From Marinospirillum perlucidum (lineage in GTDB: Bacteria; Pseudomonadota; Gammaproteobacteria; Pseudomonadales; Halomonadaceae), in the NCBI RefSeq assembly GCF_003336805.1, contig NZ_QFWJ01000001.1:62001-126000 (forward strand): a stretch of 64,000 nucleotides of DNA, in the 5' to 3' direction. Under the pieces are notes generated by a model. The model had not been told where the DNA came from, made no database searches, and saw only the letters and a program-made list of their open reading frames with translations. The translations under genes were made by a program, and so were the position numbers. Of the stretch, positions 27,514 to 33,280 are shown one piece after another. Position 1 is the stretch's first letter. Each line of letters opens with the position of its first letter.

Positions 27514-27535
27514 TATGTAGTAACCTACCTACATA
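27514..27535. promoter_or_regulatory. Inverted repeat upstream of the toxin-antitoxin operon (candidate operator)
   Basis: Perfect 7-bp arms TATGTAG (27514-27520) and CTACATA (27529-27535) with an 8-bp centre lie 25 bp before the antitoxin ATG. Phd/YefM-type antitoxins typically autorepress through such palindromes. Confidence 0.6.
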
Positions 27536-27559
27536 AGTATTTGTGCAGGAGGTGTCACC

Positions 27560-27814
27560 ATGACCATCACTACCTTATCCAGTCGAGAACTCAATCAGGA
27601 TGTTGCCCGCGCAAAGAAGGCTGCTAAACAGGGGCCTGTGTTTGTCACGGATCGCGGCAAGCCTGCTCATGTGCTGTTGAGCTTTGAAGACTACCAGCGG
27701 CTGACAAAACAGCGTCGTAATCTTGCCGATGCTTTGGCAATGCCGGAGGCTGAGGACTTGGACTTCGAACCGCCGCGTGTGACCATCAATGCCCAACCAG
27801 CTGATTTTTCATGA
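27560..27814 (+). CDS. Type II antitoxin, Phd/YefM family
   Basis: The 84-residue protein has the Phd/YefM fold signature: TTLSSRELNQDVARAKKAA, FVTDRGKPAHVLLSFEDYQRL, then an acidic, flexible C-terminus (MPEAEDLDFEPPRV) that would wrap around the toxin. An AGGAGG site sits before the ATG. It overlaps the toxin start by four bases, the usual antitoxin-first arrangement, and probably binds the palindrome upstream. Confidence 0.92.
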   Translation: MTITTLSSRELNQDVARAKKAAKQGPVFVTDRGKPAHVLLSFEDYQRLTKQRRNLADALAMPEAEDLDFEPPRVTINAQPADFS

Positions 27815-28242
27815 TGTTTGTTCTCGACACTAATGTCGTATCTGAACTGAGAAAAATTCGGGCCGGTAAGGCAGACCCCAACCTTGCAGCCTGGGTGCAA
27901 AGCGTTGATGCCAGTGAGCTTTTTGTCTCCACCATTACCATCATGGAATTAGAGCTGGGCGTCTTGTCGATTGAGCGTAAAGATGCCACTCAGGGTGCCC
28001 TGCTGCGCTCCTGGCTCGACCATCAGGTATTGCCTGAGTTCTCTGGGAGAACCCTGCCGGTGGATACGGCCGTGGCGCAACGCTGCGCCCGATTGCATGT
28101 CCCCGACAAGCGTGGTGAGCGGGACGCACTGATTGCAGCAACCGCCCTAGTCCACGGCATGACCGTAGCGACCCGCAATCGAGTCGATTTTGAGCCGACC
28201 GGTGTTCCTCTTATCAACCCTTGGGAAGCTAGAGGCTCCTGA
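27811..28242 (+). CDS. PIN-domain toxin (VapC/FitB-like ribonuclease)
   Basis: The 143-residue PIN domain carries the expected acidic residues: D near residue 6 in FVLDTNVVSEL, E in IMELELGVL, D in GERDALIAATAL, and the C-terminal TRNRVDFEPTGVPLINPW. Most characterised VapC toxins are Mg-dependent endoribonucleases that cut initiator tRNA, other tRNAs or the sarcin-ricin loop. It ends 9 bp from the 3' end of the unusual UCA-anticodon tRNA gene on the opposite strand, which may be significant or chance. Confidence 0.93.
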   Translation: MMFVLDTNVVSELRKIRAGKADPNLAAWVQSVDASELFVSTITIMELELGVLSIERKDATQGALLRSWLDHQVLPEFSGRTLPVDTAVAQRCARLHVPDKRGERDALIAATALVHGMTVATRNRVDFEPTGVPLINPWEARGS

Positions 28243-28251
28243 ACTGGTCAA

Positions 28252-28345
28252 TGGAGCGGGTGACGGGATTCGAACCCGCACCACCGAGGGGGAACCTCGT
28301 TATCAGGCTCTGAAGGCCTGCGTGCTACCCTTACACTACACCCGC
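28252..28345 (-). tRNA. Unusual Gly-like tRNA with anticodon UCA (reads UGA) and long variable arm
   Basis: A 94-nt gene including encoded CCA. The acceptor is a perfect 7-bp GCGGGTG/CACCCGC with discriminator U73; with G1-C72, C2-G71 and G3-C70 these are bacterial glycine-identity features. The D-arm is 4 bp, the anticodon stem CAGGC/GCCTG, loop CTTCAGA, anticodon TCA. The T-arm is canonical. Unlike any tRNA-Gly it carries a class II-like variable arm (stem CGAGG/CCTCG, 5-nt loop). It is not tRNA-Sec, which has G73, an 8-bp acceptor stem and a 6-bp D-stem. The best reading is a glycine tRNA descendant changed from UCC to UCA. Confidence 0.85.
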
Positions 28346-28358
28346 TGTTCACTGCCAT

Positions 28359-28387
28359 ATTCTAGTGTATCTCTTGGCTAGCGTTAA
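28359..28387 (-). promoter_or_regulatory. Probable promoter of the UCA tRNA
   Basis: Reading leftward, TTAACG (complement of 28382-28387), a 17-bp spacer and TAGAAT (complement of 28359-28364) precede the tRNA 5' end by 13 bp. Confidence 0.55.
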
Positions 28388-28422
28388 GTGCAGCAGCAGG
28401 CAAATGCTGCTTGAAGGGGTGT

Positions 28423-28450
28423 TTGACAAGCCTGCTTCAGCTGATATAAG
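28423..28450 (+). promoter_or_regulatory. Promoter of structured RNA/ORF unit, copy 1
   Basis: TTGACA (28423-28428), 16-bp spacer, TATAAG (28445-28450), placing the transcription start close to 28457, about 10 bp before the conserved unit begins. Copy 2 has TTGACA at nearly the same distance although the flanking DNA is unrelated. Confidence 0.7.
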
Positions 28451-28468
28451 TTAATGGCTTAATTTTCA

Positions 28469-28937
28469 CCCCACACGCGATGCTTTGGGGTCTTGGCAGT
28501 AACACTACCCGCTTGTCCTTGGTGTTATAGGGCTCATCACCCTCACTGGCACCAAGGGGAGATCAAGCGGCAACCCGGTGGACAGCAAGTGAAGCGGTCA
28601 ACGGCGGGTCAGGAAAAGGTGACGAGATTCGGTGCCCGGGGATAAGGCCTTGGGGAGGACACCGTCAATTAAGCGCCTTGGCTTGGTTTGCTTTGGATGG
28701 TGACCGTTCTCGGCAGGCGCACCGCAAGCTGCAGCGAGATAACGGCTCTGGTTGCACGGCAAGACACACCAACCCGCCTGTGGCTTTCACCTAAGAGATA
28801 TGGCTATGCGTTGAAATTCCACCACTTGGCTCCAAAATGGCTGGCTAACAGCGGTTCAATCACCCGTGACCACTGCGTTTTTGGCGGTGTTTTTGGTTAT
28901 TCTGACCTTATGAATCTCTGCCAGCCCTGTGCAGGCG
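28469..28937 (+). ncRNA. Candidate structured RNA leader, copy 1
   Basis: About 470 nt lie between the promoter and the ORF start with no credible reading frame, yet they are about as well conserved with copy 2 as the coding part. Nested stems can be drawn: 28469-28472 with 28487-28490; 28509-28515 with 28564-28570, enclosing 28517-28524 with 28550-28557 and 28529-28532 with 28540-28543; and a hairpin 28630-28634 with 28660-28664 enclosing 28635-28641 with 28648-28654. That last inner stem differs in sequence from copy 2 but still pairs. I cannot assign it to a known RNA class. It may be a long leader of the ORF mRNA or an independent RNA. Confidence 0.6.
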
Positions 28938-29268
28938 ATGGATTACGACCTCACTTACGACATTGAAGACGCTTGGCAAGCGCACCCAGACAACGCCGTC
29001 TATCAGCGCTTAAACGATGAAGGTCGTCATGAAGAAGCTCAAGCCCTGAAAAGGCAGGTGTTAATCCACCTGACGCGCACCGCTGTAAGAGATTTTATGC
29101 GCGATCAAGAGCGAAGACTCGATGATTATGTCATGAACAAAATCGATGAAGCCATCGCCCATACACGCGGATTTAATCTCCCTGAACCCACCCGCGAGCT
29201 CTTTAGGGAAGAGTACAAGCACCAACTCTATCTCTTTTTGATTGAATACTCGAATCGCAATGACAATA
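28469..29268. repeat. Long direct repeat, copy 1 (about 800 bp)
   Basis: High identity to 32127-32921 in the same orientation, covering the structured RNA and the first 110 or so codons of the ORF. Identity falls sharply inside the ORF. The two copies flank the CUA tRNA and the U32-family genes and could recombine to delete them. Confidence 0.9.
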
Positions 29269-29492
29269 GGCTTCACCGTATGTACAGTGACTTGGGAGAC
29301 AGAATCGGCAGCTGAGATCAGTTTTACGAACAAATCCACCAGTACACGACCTTGAATGCATCTTCCATAAGAACTAACTTAGGACAGATTGCTCGCAAGG
29401 CAGAGGATGAAGTCTTAACTCCAGAGGAGTTAGTAAAATACCGTGTAGCGATTATGGATTTCACTTAGGAGCTTCTAGCTCGATTAGAGTGA
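28938..29492 (+). CDS. Unknown protein with in-frame UGA and UAG codons (copy 1)
   Basis: Read straight through, ATG 28938 to TGA 29490-29492 gives 185 codons including the stop, exactly the length of the intact copy 2 ORF. A TGA at 29313-29315 and a TAG at 29466-29468 interrupt it. The first 110 or so residues differ from copy 2 at only a few places; the 58 positions after the TGA match at about 27 by hand count, without a gap. The TGA aligns with Gly (GGT) and the TAG with His (CAC). UGA- and UAG-reading tRNA genes bracket the gene. Without readthrough a protein of about 125 residues results. Charged, helical, no recognised domain. A pseudogene is the alternative. Confidence 0.6.
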
Positions 29493-29784
29493 GAGTAACC
29501 CACCCAAACCCCATCTACCCATACACGCTCCGCCCCTGCGCCCTAAAAAAACCTCTATAGGCTTGCTGTCCCATCACTCTCTTGGTTAAGCCTGCTGATT
29601 TGACAAACCCTCACACTCGACCGTAATCTGCTGTGCTTATAACAATACTAGATGACTACACTATATAGAATGAATTTATAGATTTACTTAGGGGATATAC
29701 GGCAATCTCGGCGGTAGATAATCCCTTCAAAACCCCGCAACCCCCGAGCTTAAACCAAGCTGTGTTATAATATCAAGTTCACAC
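29493..29784 (+). promoter_or_regulatory. Spacer carrying an extended -10 promoter for the CUA tRNA
   Basis: This 292-bp non-coding stretch ends with TGTTATAAT (29763-29771), an extended -10 element that can work without a -35 box, 13 bp before the tRNA. Nothing else recognisable was found in it. Confidence 0.6.
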
Positions 29785-29879
29785 GGGGGCATGGTGTAAC
29801 GGTAGCATACCAGACTCTAAGCCTGGGATAGGGGATTCCAACCCCCCTGGTAGAGGTTCGATTCCTCTTGTCCCCGCCA
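29785..29879 (+). tRNA. Unusual Gln-like tRNA with anticodon CUA (reads UAG) and long variable arm
   Basis: 95 nt with encoded CCA. Acceptor GGGGGCA pairs with TGTCCCC (one G-U), discriminator G73. D-loop AACGGTA, anticodon loop CTCTAAG with anticodon CTA and A37, T-arm AGAGG/CCTCT with loop TTCGATT. The D-arm and the GACTCT anticodon region resemble tRNA-Gln, and G73, G2 and G3 are glutamine-identity features; a Gln tRNA changed from CUG to CUA is the natural reading, like classical supE. A long variable arm (stem of G834-831 type, 29831-29834 with CCCC, loop ATTCCAA) is foreign to tRNA-Gln. SerRS charging is the alternative, given G73 plus the long arm. Confidence 0.8.
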
Positions 29880-29916
29880 ATTTTTCAGCGTAGCAGTTCA
29901 ATCACTCGGAGTAGCA

Positions 29917-31089
29917 GTGATTCCAACAGCACCCTTAATGGTGGGAATTGATCCCAGCAGCGACATCACCGCCTTGTTAAACCTGGGTGTGCGCCAGTTT
30001 TTTGCTGGATACCTGCCCCCAGCTTGGCTGGAGTCCTATGGGGCGCAGTTGTCACCCAATCGCCGTTATCGCATCAAAGAACAGTTCACTGATGCGGCTG
30101 CTTTGCAAAGTATCATCAAGCAGATCCACCAAGCTGGCGGAGTGTTTAACCTCACCCTCAACACCCCCTGGAGCAATGCCCAGTTACAACCCGAGTTGTT
30201 GGTGCTGCTGGATCAGGCCGAAACCTTGGATGTGGATGGCGTGGTGGTCGGCAGCCTCTCCCTGCTGGAGCAGATTAAACAACGCGGGCTGCAAAGCCAG
30301 CTGATTCTCTCCAACCTCTTGGGGGTCTACTCTCTGCCTGCGGCTCAATTTCTGGCGGCGCGTTACCAGCCCAGCAAAATCGTGCTACCCCGCGACCTGA
30401 GCCTGGCTGAAATCACCCAAATCGCCAGCCAGACGCCGCAGATGCAATTTGAAGTGTTTTTGTTTGGTGATCATTGCCGCCTGAGCGAAGCCCAGTGTTT
30501 TGTGGAACATGGCTATGACTCGGTCGTCCAGCAGGACTTGTGCGGCTACGCCCAGCAAAAACGCCAGCACCACCGCCGCGCTCTGCCGGATTTCAAGCCC
30601 CGCCTGCTGGCCGACAAAGAACCCAGTGCCGAGTTAATGCAATCCCTGGCAGGGGAGAGCCTGGCCTTAACCGATCTGCTCGACCAGTTGGATCGGGCGC
30701 TGTTTGAACAAGACACCAGCCAACAGCAACGCCTGGTGGCGCGTATTCGCGTACAGGATACCCGCACACCCTTGTTGCGCAATCTTCTGCTGGGCTATCG
30801 CGCCCTCAACCTGCTGGCTCAAGTGCCAGCGGCAGCGGATCTGATCCCCCGTTTTCAGCAACAGCTTCAGCAAGTCGCCCCCGACCCGCAAACGGCCTAC
30901 TTCAAACTCGACCGATCCGGTCTTCAGGCCGCGCTGGATACCTTTGCTGATCTGCCCAACATCACCTCCTACAAGGTGCCCATGCGCGGTCGCAAACTTC
31001 TGGAGGTGCTGCACGGCTTGCAGCACAGCGACCCTCAGGCCAGCGCCGATTTTCGTGCCCAGCTTTATGCTACGGAAGCCACCCCATGA
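29917..31089 (+). CDS. U32-family protein (collagenase-like / Fe-S hydroxylase family)
   Basis: The 390-residue protein contains the U32 core: KIVLPRDLSLAEITQIASQ, then FEVFLFGDHCRLSEAQC and QQDLCGYAQQKR, giving cysteines near residues 187-210 that could bind an Fe-S cluster as in UbiU/UbiV, RlhA and TrhP. Those relatives hydroxylate ubiquinone precursors, 23S rRNA or wobble uridines of tRNA; U32 proteins were once annotated as peptidases. A GTG start is preferred because GGAG lies 5 bases before it. The gene begins 37 bp after the CUA tRNA and may share its transcript. It overlaps the next gene by ATGA. Confidence 0.75.
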   Translation: MIPTAPLMVGIDPSSDITALLNLGVRQFFAGYLPPAWLESYGAQLSPNRRYRIKEQFTDAAALQSIIKQIHQAGGVFNLTLNTPWSNAQLQPELLVLLDQAETLDVDGVVVGSLSLLEQIKQRGLQSQLILSNLLGVYSLPAAQFLAARYQPSKIVLPRDLSLAEITQIASQTPQMQFEVFLFGDHCRLSEAQCFVEHGYDSVVQQDLCGYAQQKRQHHRRALPDFKPRLLADKEPSAELMQSLAGESLALTDLLDQLDRALFEQDTSQQQRLVARIRVQDTRTPLLRNLLLGYRALNLLAQVPAAADLIPRFQQQLQQVAPDPQTAYFKLDRSGLQAALDTFADLPNITSYKVPMRGRKLLEVLHGLQHSDPQASADFRAQLYATEATP

Positions 31090-32033
31090 AGCTCTATATC
31101 AAGCTCAACCAGCACCGCTTGTTTCGGCACTGGCAAGACCTATTGCCCAAAGGCTACTCCGATCTCCAGCCGTTGCTGAAAAGCCTGCAAGGCAGCCCTA
31201 ATGCGCTGGATTATCACGCCAATGTGGAAGCCGGTGAGATCCTGACCCAACAAAGTGAGCGACTCTTTTACAAACAGGCACCGCTGAAGAAGCTGGTGAC
31301 GGGGCTTTATTACGGTAACGACACCTGCGAACATCTGCTGCCCAGCCCTGAGCAGCTTACATCGGTGGTGGACGCTTGCCTGCAAGCCCACCTGCGCCTT
31401 GTGTTGGTGCTGCCGCCGCTGACTGCCCACAACCAGGCTGCGATGGAAGCCTTGTTTCCCTGCCTGCCCAGTGATGCCGAGGTGGTGGTCAATGACTGGG
31501 GTGCTTTGGCCTTGGTGCAAGCCCAAGAGGGCATTAAGCCCCTTGCCGGTCGGCTCTTTCATCGCGTGCAACGCTCGGCGTTTGTGGATGAACTCCAACC
31601 CACCGATGCCAGCCCTGAACAACTGGCACAGCAACAGCATTTGCGCCTGCTGCCGGAATACAGTGATCCCACCTTCAGAGCCGCCTTTAAGGAAATGGGG
31701 ATTGGGCGGGTCGCTCTGGATAACGATAACCATCTGTTGGATTGGTGTGAAGAAGCGCCGCGCCTGCATCTGGATATCTACTATCCTTATCGCTACCTCT
31801 CACTGGCCCGCGCCTGCGACACCGCCGCTCACTATGATGCCCGCCACGGCCACTTCCCCCTCACCAGCTGCCCGCGCTATTGCGAAAAAACCGCGGTTTC
31901 CTTGCCTTCGGATACCCATCGCCACCTGCTGCAACGCAATAACGCCTTCTACAAGCTGGCTTTACCGCTGGATTTGCCCAGCGCCGTGACCCGCAACAAA
32001 CGCAATCGTCTGATCTGGGAACCGATGTTGTAA
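31086..32033 (+). CDS. Partner protein of the U32-like gene, unknown
   Basis: This 315-residue protein has TIM-barrel-like alternation (VVVNDWGALALVQAQEG, LDIYYPYRYLSLARACDT) and a conserved-looking SCPRYCEK cysteine motif near residue 262-269, which could contribute to an iron-sulfur site. UbiU and UbiV work as a heterodimer of related U32 proteins, so a paired arrangement is familiar, but no substrate can be named here. ATGA overlap with the U32 gene indicates a two-gene operon lying between the two long repeats. Confidence 0.65.
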   Translation: MKLYIKLNQHRLFRHWQDLLPKGYSDLQPLLKSLQGSPNALDYHANVEAGEILTQQSERLFYKQAPLKKLVTGLYYGNDTCEHLLPSPEQLTSVVDACLQAHLRLVLVLPPLTAHNQAAMEALFPCLPSDAEVVVNDWGALALVQAQEGIKPLAGRLFHRVQRSAFVDELQPTDASPEQLAQQQHLRLLPEYSDPTFRAAFKEMGIGRVALDNDNHLLDWCEEAPRLHLDIYYPYRYLSLARACDTAAHYDARHGHFPLTSCPRYCEKTAVSLPSDTHRHLLQRNNAFYKLALPLDLPSAVTRNKRNRLIWEPML

Positions 32034-32082
32034 GCAGGTTATAGCGCCTTGCAAAGCTATTCCCCCGCACGCCCCCAATGTC

Positions 32083-32110
32083 TTGACAGCCCATCACCGC
32101 CTGTCTTAGT
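32083..32110 (+). promoter_or_regulatory. Promoter of structured RNA/ORF unit, copy 2
   Basis: TTGACA (32083-32088), 16-bp spacer and a weaker CTTAGT (32105-32110). The -35 lies 44 bp before the repeat start, against 46 bp in copy 1, although the DNA around it is unrelated. Confidence 0.5.
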
Positions 32111-32126
32111 CTGCTTTGAATGCAAA

Positions 32127-32591
32127 CCCCGCACGCGATGCTTTGGGGTCTGGCAGTAACACTACCCGTTTGTCCTTGGTGTTATAGGGCTCATCACCCT
32201 CACTGGCACCAAGGGGAGATCAAGCGGCAACCCGGTGGACAGCAAGTGAAGCGGTCAACGGCGGGTCAAAAAAAGGTGACGAGCTTCGGTGCCTGAGGTT
32301 TACTCAGGATGGACACCGTCAATTAAGCGCCTTGGTTTGATTGGCTTTGGATGGTGATCGTTCTCGGCAGGCGCACCGCAAGCAGCAGCGAGATAACGGC
32401 TCTGGTTGTACGGCAAGACACACCAACCCGCTTGTGGCTTTCACCTAAGAGACATGGCTATGCGTTGTAACTCCACCAATCGGCTTCAGAATGGCTGGCT
32501 AACAGCGGTTCAATCACCCGTGACCACTGCGTTTTTGGCGGTGTTTTTGGTCATGCTGACCTTGTGAATCTCTGCCAGCCCTGTGCAGGCG
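32127..32591 (+). ncRNA. Candidate structured RNA leader, copy 2
   Basis: Homologous to 28469-28937. The variable hairpin here is CCTGAG (32092-type arm at 32292-32297) with CTCAGG (32303-32308) inside the same outer CGGTG/CACCG stem (32287-32291 with 32314-32318). Most inner base pairs differ from copy 1 but pairing is kept. Other changes are single substitutions or G-C to G-U swaps (for example CCGCTTG to CCGTTTG in a stem). Class unknown. Confidence 0.6.
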
Positions 32592-32921
32592 ATGGATTAC
32601 GACCTCACTTACGACATTGAAGACGCCTGGGAAGTGCATCCAGACAAAGCCGTCTATCAGCGCTTAAACGATGAAGGTCGTCATGAAGAAGCTCAAGCCC
32701 TGAAAAGGCAGGTGTTAATCCACCTGACGCGCACCGCTGTAAGAGATTTTATGCGCGATCAAGAGCGAAGACTCGACGATTATGTCATGAACAAAATCGA
32801 TGAAGCGATCGCCCATACACGCGGCTTTAATCTCCCTGAACCCACTCGCGAGCTCTTTAGAGAAGAGTACAAGCACCAACTCTATGTGTTTTTGATTGAA
32901 TACTCGAATCGCAATGATAAT
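32127..32921. repeat. Long direct repeat, copy 2 (about 795 bp)
   Basis: Partner of 28469-29268; see that entry for extent. Small indels in the RNA part show it is not maintained as coding sequence there. Confidence 0.9.
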
Positions 32922-33146
32922 GCACTGCACCGACTATACACTAGCTTCGGAAGGAGCCTATTAGAAGGTGACCGCTTCATTGAAGACATCCACCAGTACA
33001 CGACCCGAAATGCCCACGGCATTAAAATAAACCTTGAGCAGATTGCCTACAAGGCGATGGATGAAGCCTTTAATAATGAGGAGCAAGAAGAATACTTTAA
33101 CTCAGTATCACTTTTTAACCACGAGTTCATATCTCTTCTGATGTGA
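32592..33146 (+). CDS. Unknown protein, intact copy 2 of the repeated ORF
   Basis: 184 residues with no internal stop. N-terminal MDYDLTYDIEDAWEVHPD, a charged helical middle (RQVLIHLTRTAVRDFMRDQE, DDYVMNKIDEAIAHTRGFNL, then REEYKHQLYVFLIEYSNRND) and a more variable acidic C-terminus (KAMDEAFNNEEQEEYFNSV). Likely all-alpha and cytoplasmic; no known family recognised. The ATG at 32592 matches copy 1; a GTG three codons earlier is possible. Lies directly downstream of the structured RNA. Confidence 0.75.
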   Translation: MDYDLTYDIEDAWEVHPDKAVYQRLNDEGRHEEAQALKRQVLIHLTRTAVRDFMRDQERRLDDYVMNKIDEAIAHTRGFNLPEPTRELFREEYKHQLYVFLIEYSNRNDNALHRLYTSFGRSLLEGDRFIEDIHQYTTRNAHGIKINLEQIAYKAMDEAFNNEEQEEYFNSVSLFNHEFISLLM

Positions 33147-33280
33147 CGATAAACTGATATGCTTTAATATCTTGAGCCACTACGCCTTTTGCTATTTAAA
33201 ATAGAGCATCTCTACTTACATCTCCCTAAACCTACTCCACAAGGCGGCACTGAAGCCTAAATGGCTGTAAACTATCCCGC

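Noticed and set aside
28252-28345. tRNA-Sec (selenocysteine)
   Set aside because: The anticodon is UCA and a long arm is present, but the acceptor stem is 7 bp with U73 and the D-stem is 4 bp; tRNA-Sec has an 8-bp acceptor, G73 and a 6-bp D-stem. No selA/selB is nearby.
28469-28937. Group I or group II intron, or known giant RNA classes
   Set aside because: No group II domain V pattern, no group I P7-like core and no intron-encoded reverse transcriptase or homing endonuclease are visible. The match to named large RNAs could not be tested without a search, so it is left unclassified.
28688-28966. 92-codon reading frame inside the structured RNA
   Set aside because: Copy 2 has indels and stops that destroy it, and its product is not conserved between the copies.
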